Positions 12,199 to 22,574 of a stretch of DNA of 64,000 bases are shown here, in pieces. This DNA comes from Desulfovibrionaceae bacterium (GTDB lineage: Bacteria > Desulfobacterota > Desulfovibrionia > Desulfovibrionales > Desulfovibrionaceae): NCBI GenBank assembly GCA_015709315.1, contig JACCQI010000003.1, forward strand, positions 1-64,000, given 5' to 3'. The notes below the pieces were generated by a model, which was not told the origin of the DNA, searched no databases, and was given only the letters and a program-made list of their open reading frames with translations. The translations under genes and the position numbers were made by a program. Every line of letters starts with the position of its first letter. Position 1 is the first letter of the stretch.

Positions 12199-13551
12199 CT
12201 ACTGAATTTTGGACATGATGTTGTTCTTTATCCAGGTTCCGTCCCACCATTCAAAGGGCTGTGTCGGGATGCCCGCCACGGTGATGCCGTAGTGCAGGTG
12301 GTCCCCGCCGGCCAGGCCGGTGGTGCCCGTGTGGCCGATGACCTGCCCCTTGGTCACGGTGTCGCCCTCGGCCACGCTCAGGGAACTCATGTGCGCGTAC
12401 AGGGACTGGAGGCCCAGGCCGTGGTCGATGACCACCACGTTGCCGTAGATGCCCAGGAAGTCCGCGAAGACCACGGTGCCGTCATTGCCGGCCGGGATTT
12501 CCGCCTGTTGGATGCTGGCCAGGTCCAGGCCCAGGTGAGTCTGGAAGTCGACCTTCTTGCCCTTGTACATGTAGTCGCGGGCATCGGCGAACCGGGCGCG
12601 GTTGGCCGCGTTGGGCAGCCGGGAGAACGGGCCGTGCCAGAGCATGACCGGGCTGGTATGGCGGCTGATTTCCACCAGCTTGGCCCGGTTTTGCTTGCGA
12701 ATTTCGTTGTTGATGTAGAGATACTGGTCGAGAAGCGTTCCCTCGTTGGGGACCAGGCCCTGGAATTCGGGAATGGTCTTCTCCATGAAGGAATCGGACA
12801 GGTTGATCCGGTCATGCCGGAAGGCGCGCGGGTTGGTGTGGTAGTTGAAAGACCGCTTGGCTCTGTTGCCCGAGTCGTCCGAAGCAGTGATCATGGGCTT
12901 GAAGTCCGCGGCCTTGACGTCCCACGGGTGGGCGAACATGCAATAGTAGACGAATTTGCCGTCCCCGCCGGGCTGGAGATGGGCCGGGAAAAACCGCTCG
13001 CCCACCTGGATGCCCGCCACCGATGCCTTTTCCGACAGGGCGAAGACCATCAGGCCGCAGCCGCCCTGGTTCAGGTTGTTGGTGTGGGACTGGACGTAGA
13101 TGCGCGGCGGCGTCATGTCCAGGATGTAGTTTTTCTGCACCTTGGACAGTCCCGCGTCCCCGAAGGGGTAGAGCGAGGCGTCCCTGGCCGTGACCTCGAT
13201 GGACATTTCGCCTTCCTTGATCCAGCCGTCGCCGATCTGGAAGGTCTTTTCGATCCTGCTCGTCGCGCCCGCATAGGACTCGGAGAGCAGGGTGGTGCGC
13301 TTCCCGGCCTGCACGACCGTTACCTCCACGGAGGTCAGGCCGCTGCCCGGGTCCTCCACCGCGACCGTCAGGGCCGACTGCTTGCCGATCCTCTCCATGT
13401 CCGGCCCTATGGTGATGGCGGGAGGCGTGGTATCCCTGAAGACCATGAAGGCGCCGCCCGCCAGGGCGAGCAGGCCGATGATGGTCAACAGGAGGCCAAG
13501 GGGAAGTCCCTTGCTTTTCTTCTTGTTGCCGAAGCTTGTTTCTTTACTCAT
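12199..13551 (-). CDS. M23-family metallopeptidase, membrane anchored
   Basis: N-terminal TM; C-term NVVVIDHGLGLQSLYAHMSSLSVAEGDTVTKGQVIGHTGTTGLAGGDHLHYGI (LytM/M23). Confidence 0.9.
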   Translation of the reverse strand: MSKETSFGNKKKSKGLPLGLLLTIIGLLALAGGAFMVFRDTTPPAITIGPDMERIGKQSALTVAVEDPGSGLTSVEVTVVQAGKRTTLLSESYAGATSRIEKTFQIGDGWIKEGEMSIEVTARDASLYPFGDAGLSKVQKNYILDMTPPRIYVQSHTNNLNQGGCGLMVFALSEKASVAGIQVGERFFPAHLQPGGDGKFVYYCMFAHPWDVKAADFKPMITASDDSGNRAKRSFNYHTNPRAFRHDRINLSDSFMEKTIPEFQGLVPNEGTLLDQYLYINNEIRKQNRAKLVEISRHTSPVMLWHGPFSRLPNAANRARFADARDYMYKGKKVDFQTHLGLDLASIQQAEIPAGNDGTVVFADFLGIYGNVVVIDHGLGLQSLYAHMSSLSVAEGDTVTKGQVIGHTGTTGLAGGDHLHYGITVAGIPTQPFEWWDGTWIKNNIMSKIQ

Positions 13552-13661
13552 TGTTCCATCCTGTGTGGTGATAAATCTAGACTATTTCTATAATACTCGC
13601 CGGGTCGGCACAAGGGGAGGAAATCAAAAAACGCGGAACCTCAACAACATGCCGGAATAAA

Positions 13662-13692
13662 TGAAAAAGGCCGTATCCATCGGACACGGCCC
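13662..13692 (-). terminator. Intrinsic terminator (minus strand)
   Basis: Minus strand GGCCGTGTCCGATGGATACGGCCTTTTTCAT. Confidence 0.8.
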
Positions 13693-13714
13693 TGGAAATT
13701 CGCATCCGGGGGCG

Positions 13715-14146
13715 TCAGTTTTCGGTGTCCAGGTTCTCCATGAGGGAGATGGTCAGCCTGAGGAAGTCCGCCTCGGTGACGATGCCGACCAGCTCGCCGC
13801 CGTCGGCCACCGGGAGACAGCCGTACTTGTGGTTGAGCAGGATTTCCGCCGCCGTCTTGAGCGAGGTTTCCCCGTCCACGCTGGTGATGTCTGTGCGCAT
13901 GATCTCGCGGATGGGGATGCCCAGGTCGATTTCCTTCTGGGTTTCCTCGTCCAGCTCGGCCAGATGGGAAATGGTGGCGGACAGGATGTCCCGGTGGGTG
14001 ACGAGGCCCGTGAATTCGTTGTCCAGGGTGACGATGGGGATGTGCCTGATGCGCTGGAGGCTCATCAATTCCCTGGCATTGTGCAGCGAGTCGGTCTCCT
14101 TGAGCGAAAAGACCGGCGTTGACATGATGTCCTTGACTTTGAGCAT
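13715..14146 (-). CDS. Tandem CBS-domain protein
   Basis: MLKVKDIMSTPVFSLKETDSLHNARELMSLQRIRHIPIVTLDNEFTGLVTHRDIL. Confidence 0.9.
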   Translation of the reverse strand: MLKVKDIMSTPVFSLKETDSLHNARELMSLQRIRHIPIVTLDNEFTGLVTHRDILSATISHLAELDEETQKEIDLGIPIREIMRTDITSVDGETSLKTAAEILLNHKYGCLPVADGGELVGIVTEADFLRLTISLMENLDTEN

Positions 14147-14286
14147 TCTTGAGTTTCCCCCCTTTCCAAATCTTCCGTCAAAGTCCCGCGTGTGTCAAGA
14201 ATGACAGGAAAAAAACATGGTTCCAGGCGGGGCCGGTTGACTTGGGGGGTAAAATCTGTTCTGCATCGGCTGATGTTATTATCCTT

Positions 14287-14299
14287 TGTCACGGTGACA
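14287..14299. promoter_or_regulatory. Palindrome TGTCACGGTGACA just upstream of pcm
   Basis: Perfect dyad (odd centre) 17 bp before ATG. Confidence 0.35.
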
Positions 14300-14315
14300 G
14301 TTTCCAGGAGTTTTC

Positions 14316-14975
14316 ATGGTTGATCCGGTACGGCTCAGGGAGCGCATGGTCCGCGAGCAGATCGAGGCGCGCGGCGTGACCGACGAGCGCGTGCTCGACG
14401 TCATGCGGACCCTGCCCCGCCACCTTTTCGTGGAGGAGGCGCTCGCCTTCAAAGCGTATAACGACAGCCCGCTTCCCATCGGGGAGGGGCAGACCATTTC
14501 CCAGCCCTATATCGTGGCCCTCATGTCCGAACTCCTCGAAGTGGAGCCGGGCATGCGGGTTCTGGAAATCGGAACCGGCTCCGGGTACCAGGCGGCCGTC
14601 CTGGCCGGGCTGGGGGCCGAGGTCTACACCGTGGAGCGCATCAAGAAGTTGTTTTACGCCGCCCGGAAGCGGTTCATGGACATGCGGATGTTCGCGGTCA
14701 AGGTCAAGTTCGACGACGGTACCATGGGCTGGCCGGACGAGGCCCCGTTCGACCGCATCATCGTCACGGCGGGCGGCCCGGAAATCCCCGCGCCGCTGGT
14801 GGGCCAGCTGGCCGATCCGGGGAGGATGCTCATTCCCGTGGGCGATTCCCGGCGCAATCAGGTGCTGGCCCTCATAGAAAAGAAGGACGGCGTGATCACC
14901 CGGACCGACCGGGGGGCCGTGGCCTTCGTGGACCTGGTGGGAAGCCATGGATGGAAGGCGGCAAATGAGCGGTAG
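14316..14975 (+). CDS. pcm: Protein-L-isoaspartate O-methyltransferase
   Basis: [51 protein letters not shown]. Confidence 0.95.
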   Translation: MVDPVRLRERMVREQIEARGVTDERVLDVMRTLPRHLFVEEALAFKAYNDSPLPIGEGQTISQPYIVALMSELLEVEPGMRVLEIGTGSGYQAAVLAGLGAEVYTVERIKKLFYAARKRFMDMRMFAVKVKFDDGTMGWPDEAPFDRIIVTAGGPEIPAPLVGQLADPGRMLIPVGDSRRNQVLALIEKKDGVITRTDRGAVAFVDLVGSHGWKAANER

Positions 14976-15939
14976 GATGTCCATTCGGGAAGGCTTCATG
15001 GCCGGCCCCGGCCCCGACTCCCTGCGCGGCGCGGCCCTGCTTTGGGTCAAGGGGCTGTGCATGGGCGGCGCGGACATCATCCCCGGCGTGTCCGGGGGGA
15101 CCATCGCCTTTATCACCGGCATCTACGAGCAACTCGTGGACGCCATCCGCTCCTTTGACGCGGCCTTTGTCCGCCGCCTGCTCGTTTTGGATATTCCCGG
15201 CGCCCTGGCCACGGCCCACGTGCGCTTCATCGTCTGCCTGCTGTTCGGCATCCTGACGGCCGTGGTCACCATGGCATCGGCCATGAACCACATGCTCCAC
15301 GCCCACCCGGTGGAAATCTGGTCCCTTTTCTTCGGCCTCATCGCGGCCTCGATTTTCGTGGTGGGCAGGGAGATCCGGCCGATCAATGCGGCCAACCTGG
15401 CGTTCGTGGCCCTGGGGGCCGTCGGCAGCTATCTGCTGGTGGGCATGATTCCCGTGAGCACGCCCGAAACCCTGCCGTTCATCTTCCTGTGCGGGTCAAT
15501 CGCCATTTGCGCCATGATCCTGCCCGGCATCAGCGGGGCCTTCCTGCTGCTCATGCTGGGCAAGTACGAATATGTCACCAGGATGCTCAAGGCCCCGTTC
15601 GTTTGGGATAATTTTCTGGTCCTGGCCGTCTTCGCGGCCGGGGCGTGCGTGGGAATCGTCTTGTTTTCCCGCGTGCTGCACTTCCTGCTGCATCGATTCC
15701 ACGCGGCCACGATCAGCGTGCTCACCGGCTTCATGATCGGGGCGCTGCGAAAGGTCTGGCCCTGGAAAGAAGTCTTGGAATCTTCCGTCATTCGTGGGAA
15801 GATGCATGTCCTGCGCGAGCAGAACGTGCTCCCGGACGGGTTGAGCGGCGAGGTGTTCGCCGCCGTGGGCCTCGTCCTGGCGGGCGCGGTCATTGTTCTT
15901 GTATTGGAACGGCTTTCCAGTAGCCGTCGGCAATCGTAA
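14965..15939 (+). CDS. DUF368-family integral membrane protein
   Basis: [29 protein letters not shown] signature; multiple TM helices; overlaps pcm end. Confidence 0.88.
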   Translation: MSGRMSIREGFMAGPGPDSLRGAALLWVKGLCMGGADIIPGVSGGTIAFITGIYEQLVDAIRSFDAAFVRRLLVLDIPGALATAHVRFIVCLLFGILTAVVTMASAMNHMLHAHPVEIWSLFFGLIAASIFVVGREIRPINAANLAFVALGAVGSYLLVGMIPVSTPETLPFIFLCGSIAICAMILPGISGAFLLLMLGKYEYVTRMLKAPFVWDNFLVLAVFAAGACVGIVLFSRVLHFLLHRFHAATISVLTGFMIGALRKVWPWKEVLESSVIRGKMHVLREQNVLPDGLSGEVFAAVGLVLAGAVIVLVLERLSSSRRQS

Positions 15940-15979
15940 TGAATCCCTTTGAAGGGAAAGGATAAAGAGAGAAAACGCT

Positions 15980-16864
15980 ATGAGCGAGTGCAGCTCCGGC
16001 TCCTGCGGCTCCTCCGGGGGGCAGCAAAGCGCCAAGATGAAAATCCAGGATGAGATGATCCGGTCCACCCTGGAAAAGATCAAGTACAAACTGTTCATCA
16101 TGTCCGGCAAGGGCGGAGTGGGGAAAAGCTCCGTGTCCGTCAACGTGGCCGCGGCCCTGGCCGCCCGGGGCTTCAAGGTCGGCCTCATGGACGTGGACAT
16201 CCACGGTCCCAGCGTGCCGACCCTGCTCGGCATCTCCGGCACCCTGGATATCGACCGCGGGTCGCTGATAATGCCCAAGGAATACAACGAGAACCTGCAT
16301 GTGGTCTCCATGGAATCCCTGCTCAAGGACCCGGACCAGGCCGTGCTGTGGCGCGGTCCCATGAAGACCTCGGCCATCCGCCAGTTCATTTCCGACGTGC
16401 AGTGGGGCGAGCTGGACTTCCTGGTGGTGGATTCCCCTCCGGGCACCGGCGACGAGCCCATGACCGTGCTGAAGACCATACCTGATGCGTTGTGCGTGGT
16501 GGTGACCACTCCCCAGGAGGTGTCCCTGTCCGACGTGCGCAAGTCGATCAATTTCCTTCAGTACGCGCAGGCCAACGTGCTCGGCGTGGTGGAGAACATG
16601 TCCGGCCTGGTCTGTCCCTACTGCCACAAGGAAATCGACCTGTTCAAGAAGGGCGGCGGCAAGGCTTTGGCCGAGAAGTACGGTCTGGCTTTTCTGGGCG
16701 CCATTCCCCTGGATCCGGCGACCGTTGTGGCCGGAGACCTGGGCAAGCCTGTCGTGTTGCTTGAGGAGGATTCCTTTGCCAAGCAGGGATTCCTGGAACT
16801 GGCCGATGCCGTGGCCGACGCCGCGCAGAAGAGCTTTGAAGCCGCCTCCACGACCCATGGATAA
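15980..16864 (+). CDS. Mrp/NBP35-family Fe-S carrier ATPase
   Basis: MSGKGGVGKSSVSVNVAAAL deviant Walker A; VDIHGPSVPTLLG; VVDSPPGTGDEP. Confidence 0.93.
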   Translation: MSECSSGSCGSSGGQQSAKMKIQDEMIRSTLEKIKYKLFIMSGKGGVGKSSVSVNVAAALAARGFKVGLMDVDIHGPSVPTLLGISGTLDIDRGSLIMPKEYNENLHVVSMESLLKDPDQAVLWRGPMKTSAIRQFISDVQWGELDFLVVDSPPGTGDEPMTVLKTIPDALCVVVTTPQEVSLSDVRKSINFLQYAQANVLGVVENMSGLVCPYCHKEIDLFKKGGGKALAEKYGLAFLGAIPLDPATVVAGDLGKPVVLLEEDSFAKQGFLELADAVADAAQKSFEAASTTHG

Positions 16865-16873
16865 GGGGAGGAC

Positions 16874-17455
16874 ATGAGAAAGGACGTATTCAATCTTCCG
16901 AACTGTCTGACGATGGCCCGCATACTGGCCGCGCCCGTTATCGTCTTCCTCCTGTACCTGGAAATGTGGTATCAATTCAGGTGGGGTTCCTATCTGGCCT
17001 TCGGCGTCTATTTCGTGGCCTCGGTCACGGATTTCTTCGACGGCCTGATCGCCCGGCAGCAGAATCTCATCACCAGCCTGGGCAAGTTCCTCGACCCCCT
17101 GGCCGACAAGCTGCTCATCGGCTCCCTGCTGATCATGCTGGTCAAGCTCGGGGACGGCTGGGGCGTACCCGCGTGGGTGGTCATCATCATCATTGGCCGC
17201 GAGTTGGCCGTCACGGGCATGCGGGCCATCGCCGCCGAGAGAGGGGAGGTCGTGGCCGCCGACAGGCTGGGCAAGGCCAAGACCCTGATCCAGTCCCTGG
17301 CCGTGGGTTTTTTGATCTTCCACTATCCGTTTTTCGGCCTGGACCCCCGGCCGGTGGGGCGGGTGTTGCTGTACGTGGCGCTCGTGCTGACCGTGGTGTC
17401 GGGCGGGAACTACCTCTACCGCTTTTACAAGAAGTGGATGAGCGTCGCGGAGTAG
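16874..17455 (+). CDS. pgsA: CDP-diacylglycerol-glycerol-3-phosphate 3-phosphatidyltransferase
   Basis: FNLPNCLTMARILAAPVIVFLL and DFFDGLIARQQNLITSLGKFLDPLADK CDP-alcohol transferase motif. Confidence 0.93.
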   Translation: MRKDVFNLPNCLTMARILAAPVIVFLLYLEMWYQFRWGSYLAFGVYFVASVTDFFDGLIARQQNLITSLGKFLDPLADKLLIGSLLIMLVKLGDGWGVPAWVVIIIIGRELAVTGMRAIAAERGEVVAADRLGKAKTLIQSLAVGFLIFHYPFFGLDPRPVGRVLLYVALVLTVVSGGNYLYRFYKKWMSVAE

Positions 17456-17483
17456 CGTGCGATTGTCGCGCGTTCCGTGAACC

Positions 17484-17521
17484 GGACGGGGAAAGGCGGG
17501 CTTCGGTCCGCCTTTTTCCGT
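17484..17521 (+). terminator. Intrinsic terminator after pgsA
   Basis: GACGGGGAAAGGCGG-GCTTCGGT-CCGCCTTTTTCCGTC. Confidence 0.8.
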
Positions 17522-17672
17522 CTATCCGCCGAAGTTTCTAGATTTATTTGAGAGAAAATCTTGCCGTAACCGGTCTTTATCGTATAACTGGTCGTGAGCG
17601 TTGAAAAAAATCAATGGTGACAGCGTGGTTGTTACATGCTAAACTTCAGTATTACTCAATCTGTGCAATTTC

Positions 17673-18005
17673 TTGGATAAATGGGGGCGCCCCATGGGGG
17701 TTGCCGCCGAAACATCAGGTCTCTTCATGGCAGATTCCGATTCGGTGAAACACCTTGTCCGCATAACCAATTGCCTCCAGACCATCCTGGACCTCGAGTC
17801 CCAGCTTGAAAAGTTGGAGCACGGGAATTCGCTTCTGGACGAATTCGCCGTGCTCAAATCGTTTTTGGAGAAGATCGACAAGGTTGAGTTGAGCGAGACG
17901 GACGTGGAGCGCATCGAAAAGGCCACGTCCAATTTCCTCAAGGAACTGAAGGAACCCTTGAACAGGCAGGCGGGCCGGAGAAAAACGGGCCGCAGGCTGC
18001 AGTAA
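17673..18005 (+). CDS. Hypothetical small helical protein (start uncertain)
   Basis: ORF with possible starts 17673 (TTG), 17694 and 17727; directly upstream of ftsB-like gene. Confidence 0.6.
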   Translation: MDKWGRPMGVAAETSGLFMADSDSVKHLVRITNCLQTILDLESQLEKLEHGNSLLDEFAVLKSFLEKIDKVELSETDVERIEKATSNFLKELKEPLNRQAGRRKTGRRLQ

Positions 18006-18008
18006 GCG

Positions 18009-18332
18009 ATGCGTGGACGACTGATATTTGTTGCGCTGCTCCTGATCATCAACCTTTTGTTGCTTTTCCGGTTGGTTTGGAGCGAGCAGGGGGTGTTCGC
18101 CTACCTGGAGCTCAAGGAACGTTATGACGTCCTCCGGCAGAAGGTCGAGGACGTGGACGCAAGGAGCCTCGACCTGAGCCAGGAGATACGCAAGCTCAAG
18201 TCGGACAGGGGCTACCAGGAGAAGGTCGTCCGTGAACGCATGAATTTCGTGAAAAAGGACGAATTGTTGTATATATTCCCGGACGAGAATGCCAAACCCG
18301 GTGGAGAAGGGACAGATGAGCGAGAAAATTGA
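18009..18332 (+). CDS. FtsB/DivIC-family septum formation initiator
   Basis: Single N-terminal TM then coiled coil; LKSDRGYQEKVVRERMNFVKKDELLYIFP is typical of FtsB-like proteins. Confidence 0.85.
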   Translation: MRGRLIFVALLLIINLLLLFRLVWSEQGVFAYLELKERYDVLRQKVEDVDARSLDLSQEIRKLKSDRGYQEKVVRERMNFVKKDELLYIFPDENAKPGGEGTDEREN

Positions 18333-19101
18333 GTGGTATCAAGAAGTTCTCTCTTTGGAGCCCGGTTCGAGGGTGTTTTTCCCCTTGGCAAAGCTGTTCG
18401 TGGAGAACGGCCAGCCCGAAGACGCCGTGAAGACCCTGCGGCAGGGGCTTGACCGCCACCCCGACTACCTTGAGGCGCGCATGCTTCTGGTGGAGCTTCT
18501 GACCGAGCTGGGGCGCGAGGACGAGGTGTATGAGCAGCTCGCCCGGGTCATCAATCCCTTGCGCGACTACCCGGCGTTCTGGCGCGGGTGGGCGCGTTCC
18601 CTCCCGCCCGAGCGGCGCGATCTGGCCGTGTTTCTCATGCTTGTGTCCTCCAATCTTACCGGCGACGACATCAATTGGACCGATGTGGTGTTCGAGGGCA
18701 TCGGCACCCTGGCGGACAGGCTGGTGGGCGCGCCCCTTCCGCCGCCCCGCGACGTCGAGCCCTTTTCCCTGCCCAAGGTGGAAAGACGGGTTGGGAGCAG
18801 GGCCGGGGAATTCCATCCGGGTGCCGGTTCCTTCCGCACCAAGACCATGGCCGATCTGCTGGCATCCCAGGGCGACGTTGACGGAGCCCTTGAAATCTAC
18901 CGTGAATTGTTGCAATCAACCCTTTCCGACGAACGGCGGTCGGAGATCGAGGAACGGATCGTGCAATTGGAACGGGGCCGGGAAAACGGTGCCGGTCCGG
19001 CGGCCGAGCCGGGTGACGCGTTCAGCGTCCACGCCAAGAACCGATTGATAAGCACCTTGGAGACGCTGGCCGCCCGTTTTGAAGCCAGGGTGCAGGGGTA
19101 A
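18316..19101 (+). CDS. TPR-repeat protein
   Basis: AKLFVENGQPEDAVKTLRQGLDRHPDYLEARMLLVELLTELGREDEVYEQL tetratricopeptide pattern; ATG overlaps upstream gene. Confidence 0.8.
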   Translation: MSEKIEWYQEVLSLEPGSRVFFPLAKLFVENGQPEDAVKTLRQGLDRHPDYLEARMLLVELLTELGREDEVYEQLARVINPLRDYPAFWRGWARSLPPERRDLAVFLMLVSSNLTGDDINWTDVVFEGIGTLADRLVGAPLPPPRDVEPFSLPKVERRVGSRAGEFHPGAGSFRTKTMADLLASQGDVDGALEIYRELLQSTLSDERRSEIEERIVQLERGRENGAGPAAEPGDAFSVHAKNRLISTLETLAARFEARVQG

Positions 19102-19172
19102 CGCAACTTAAACGGTAGGCAGTCCCTCGGCCGCGTACGGTCCGGGACGTTTACCCATCCAAAGCGAATCAT

Positions 19173-19961
19173 ATGAAGCATATACTTTTGTGCCTGCTGG
19201 CCGCAGCGGCCGTGCTCGGCGGTTGCAGTTGGTGGGACACCACTGCGGAAGTGACCAAAGAATCTTGGGAAACCACCAAGGAGTTCGTTGATCCGCCGCC
19301 CAAGATCGACACCGAGGGCTACCGGTTCGAGAATCCCAACCAGGAGAAGCTGGCCAAGCTCATTGTGCCGGTTGACGCTCCTTTGTTGGAATTGACCCGG
19401 TTCGTGGAGAACACCGACACGCTGCCGGATGCCACCTGGATGGAGCTTTTGCGCGCCCGGTTCACCTGGGTGAACCGCGTCCTGGTCACGGACGAGGCCG
19501 GGACCATCATCGCCATGCAGCCGGAGCTGCCCCTGAAGCGCATCTCCAAGCCCCTGGTCTTCGAGGGCGTCTGGCGGGCCACCCACCTGCTCACGGTGGT
19601 TGACTATTCCGACCTGGGGCCGGAGCTGTATCTCGGCAGGCCCTATTTCGACAGCATTCATTTCAGCGGGCTGATCGGGGTCGGATTCGATCCCCGGAGC
19701 CTGCTGCGCAAGAGCCCGGACCCCAAGGAACTGGTCATCATCCATCCCGGCGGCGGGGTCTGGACCCTGGGAGCGGACGTGGACAAGGACGCGCTGCTCG
19801 CCGTGGACTGGAAGGACATCCTCAAGGGCAAGGTCCATGGGGAGATACAGGTGGGCGACCGCCATTACACCTGGCTGACCCGATACGTCGGCGAGGATCA
19901 ATACGTATACGCCACCGAGAGCGTCGAACCGGGACACACCGGGTCCTGGTGGCCGTTCTAG
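19173..19961 (+). CDS. Predicted lipoprotein, unknown function
   Basis: MKHILLCLLAAAAVLGGC signal peptide with lipobox LGGC. Confidence 0.75.
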   Translation: MKHILLCLLAAAAVLGGCSWWDTTAEVTKESWETTKEFVDPPPKIDTEGYRFENPNQEKLAKLIVPVDAPLLELTRFVENTDTLPDATWMELLRARFTWVNRVLVTDEAGTIIAMQPELPLKRISKPLVFEGVWRATHLLTVVDYSDLGPELYLGRPYFDSIHFSGLIGVGFDPRSLLRKSPDPKELVIIHPGGGVWTLGADVDKDALLAVDWKDILKGKVHGEIQVGDRHYTWLTRYVGEDQYVYATESVEPGHTGSWWPF

Positions 19962-19985
19962 GCGGCAATCGGGGAGAAACTGCCA

Positions 19986-21017
19986 ATGGCTCAACAGGTA
20001 ACGGTTACCGAGCATATCTTACTGCACCAGAAAATGGTGCCCGGCGCCACGGGACAGTTCACTCGTCTGTTCAATGAACTGGTCCTGTCGGCCAAAATCA
20101 TTTCCCGCGCCGTGAACAAGGCGGGACTGGTCGATGTCCTCGGGTTTACCGGCGAGGTGAACGTCCAGGGCGAAGAGGTCAAGAAACTCGACGAATACGC
20201 CAACCGCATTCTCATCCACAGGCTGGCGCGTTCCGGCGTGCTCTGCGCCATGGCCTCGGAGGAGAACGCGGACATCATCGAGGTCCCGGAATCCCTGCCC
20301 AGAGGCGAGTACATCATCATCTTCGACCCCTTGGACGGTTCCTCGAACATCGACGTCAACGTCAATATCGGCACCATCTTTTCCATCTTCAAGCGGCGGT
20401 CCGATCCCGATGCCGCGCTCATGTCCGGCGACGTGCTGCAAAAGGGTTCTGAGCAGGTGGCCGCGGGCTACGTGCTCTACGGCTCCTCCACCATGCTGGT
20501 GTTCACCTGCGGGGACGGCGTACACGGCTTCACCCATGACCCGAGCGTGGGCGAATTCATCCTGTCGCATCCCAACATCCGCATCCCGGAGCAGGGCAAG
20601 ATCTATTCCGTCAACGAAGGGTACGAGCGGTACTGGGACCGCCAGACCAAAAAGGCCCTGGCCTACTTCAAGTCCCCCAAGAACGCCCTGCGCAAGCCGT
20701 ACAGCGGCCGGTACATCGGCTCCCTGGTGGCCGACTTCCACCGCAATCTGCTTTACGGCGGCATCTTCATGTACCCGGCGGACCTGCGCGACCCCAAGAA
20801 GCCCACGGGCAAGCTCCGGCTGACCTGCGAGTGCAACCCCATGGCCTTCCTGGTGGAGCAGGCGGGCGGCATGGCCACCGACGGCCTGAACCGCATCCTG
20901 GACATCGAACCCGAGCACCTGCACCAGCGCGTCCCGTTTTTCTGCGGTTCGCTCAACGACGTGCGGATGGTTCAGGAAATCTTTGAGGCCGAGTCCCGGA
21001 GAAAGAAGAAGAAATAA
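19986..21017 (+). CDS. fbp: Fructose-1,6-bisphosphatase class I
   Basis: [26 protein letters not shown] and [21 protein letters not shown]. Confidence 0.96.
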   Translation: MAQQVTVTEHILLHQKMVPGATGQFTRLFNELVLSAKIISRAVNKAGLVDVLGFTGEVNVQGEEVKKLDEYANRILIHRLARSGVLCAMASEENADIIEVPESLPRGEYIIIFDPLDGSSNIDVNVNIGTIFSIFKRRSDPDAALMSGDVLQKGSEQVAAGYVLYGSSTMLVFTCGDGVHGFTHDPSVGEFILSHPNIRIPEQGKIYSVNEGYERYWDRQTKKALAYFKSPKNALRKPYSGRYIGSLVADFHRNLLYGGIFMYPADLRDPKKPTGKLRLTCECNPMAFLVEQAGGMATDGLNRILDIEPEHLHQRVPFFCGSLNDVRMVQEIFEAESRRKKKK

Positions 21018-22093
21018 TGCTCACCCTGGGAATCGAGACCTCCTGTGACGAAACGGCCGTGGCCCTGGTCGAGGACGGTCGCCTCATGGGCGAAAAACTG
21101 GCCACCCAGGTGGACATGCACGCTCTGTTCGGCGGCGTGGTGCCCGAGATCGCGTCCAGGGAACATTTGCGCGTCCTGCCCAGGCTCTACGCCGAGCTGA
21201 TGGACGAGACCGGCGCGTTGCCCGGGGACATCGACGCCGTGGCCGTGGCCCGTGGCCCGGGACTGCTCGGCAGCCTGCTGGTGGGCGTCAGCTTCGCCAA
21301 GGGGCTGTGCCTGGCCACCGGGGCCTCACTGGTGGGCGTCAACCATCTGTGGGCGCATCTGCTGGCTCCCGGCCTGAACGGGGAGCTGCGTTTCCCGGCT
21401 TTGGGCCTGCTCGTTTCCGGCGGCCATACCCACACCTACCTGATTTCCTCGCCCACCGAGTTCCGGCTGCTCGGACGGACCTTGGACGACGCGGCGGGCG
21501 AGGCGTTCGACAAGGTGGCGAAGCTGATGAATTTCCCGTATCCCGGCGGCCGGTACATCGACGACCTGGGCCGGGAGGCGGAGCCGGACACGACGTTGTT
21601 CCCCCGCCCGTACATCGACAATCCCACTTTGGATTTCAGCTTCAGCGGACTCAAGACCGCCGTGGCCAACCATGTGGCCGCCCACCCGGACCTGGTCTTC
21701 GAGTCCATGGCCGACCCGGCGGCCGTGGCCGCCCTTGAGGGCCGCAGGCGGGCGGACCTGACCCGCGTCTGCGCCTCCTTCAACTGGAGCGTGGCCGATA
21801 CGCTGCGGATCAAGGTCGAGCGGGCGCTCAGGCAGGCCGGGCCGGTCAAAAGCCTGATCGTGGCCGGAGGCGTGGCCGCCAATTCCATGATACGGGAAAC
21901 CATGGCGGCCGTGGCCGGGGAAAACGGGCTTGTGTTGACCTTGCCCGATCTGGCATTATGTACGGATAATGGTGCTATGGTCGCCTATGCGGGTTGGCTT
22001 CTGGCGGAAGCCGGGTGCCGTCACGGCCTGGATCTCGAGGCCATCCCCCGCGGGCGGGTGGTGCCGCTGGACTGGATGACGAAAAGAGGCTGA
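21017..22093 (+). CDS. tsaD: tRNA N6-threonylcarbamoyladenosine (t6A) transferase TsaD
   Basis: [39 protein letters not shown]. Confidence 0.96.
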   Translation: MLTLGIETSCDETAVALVEDGRLMGEKLATQVDMHALFGGVVPEIASREHLRVLPRLYAELMDETGALPGDIDAVAVARGPGLLGSLLVGVSFAKGLCLATGASLVGVNHLWAHLLAPGLNGELRFPALGLLVSGGHTHTYLISSPTEFRLLGRTLDDAAGEAFDKVAKLMNFPYPGGRYIDDLGREAEPDTTLFPRPYIDNPTLDFSFSGLKTAVANHVAAHPDLVFESMADPAAVAALEGRRRADLTRVCASFNWSVADTLRIKVERALRQAGPVKSLIVAGGVAANSMIRETMAAVAGENGLVLTLPDLALCTDNGAMVAYAGWLLAEAGCRHGLDLEAIPRGRVVPLDWMTKRG

Positions 22094-22120
22094 AAAGGAC
22101 TGATATTTACAGGCTTCACC

Positions 22121-22150
22121 TTGACATAGAGGTGGATGGGAACCTATTTT
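22121..22150 (+). promoter_or_regulatory. Putative sigma70-type promoter for trxA-trxB
   Basis: TTGACA-N18-TATTTT, about 100 nt upstream of the trxA ATG. Confidence 0.55.
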
Positions 22151-22249
22151 AAGGCAATTGTGAATACGACTGCGGTCGGTCGCCGAGTGCGGAGCCGCCG
22201 GAGTATGGCGAATATAACGGCGGGAGCCGATCAAACAAAGGAGATTTAC

Positions 22250-22570
22250 ATGGCAAATCAGATTACCGACGCCTCCTTCGAGGAAGATGTGCTGCAGAGC
22301 GACGTCCCTGTTCTCATTGATTTCTGGGCGCCTTGGTGTGGTCCCTGCCGCGCCATGGGGCCGGTCATCGACGAGTTGGCCGAGGAATTCGGAGGCCAGG
22401 TGAAGATCGTCAAGATGAATGTCGACGAGAACTCGGCGACTCCCGGCAAATACGGCATTCGTGCCATCCCCACCCTGATTCTCTTCAAGGGCGGCGAGGT
22501 CGTGGACCAGTCCACCGGTGCGGTTTCCAAGAGCAGCATCAAGGAAATGATCACCAAGAAGGCGCTGTAG
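22250..22570 (+). CDS. trxA: Thioredoxin
   Basis: VLIDFWAPWCGPCRAMGPVIDELA active site WCGPC. Confidence 0.96.
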   Translation: MANQITDASFEEDVLQSDVPVLIDFWAPWCGPCRAMGPVIDELAEEFGGQVKIVKMNVDENSATPGKYGIRAIPTLILFKGGEVVDQSTGAVSKSSIKEMITKKAL

Positions 22571-22574
22571 CTGT

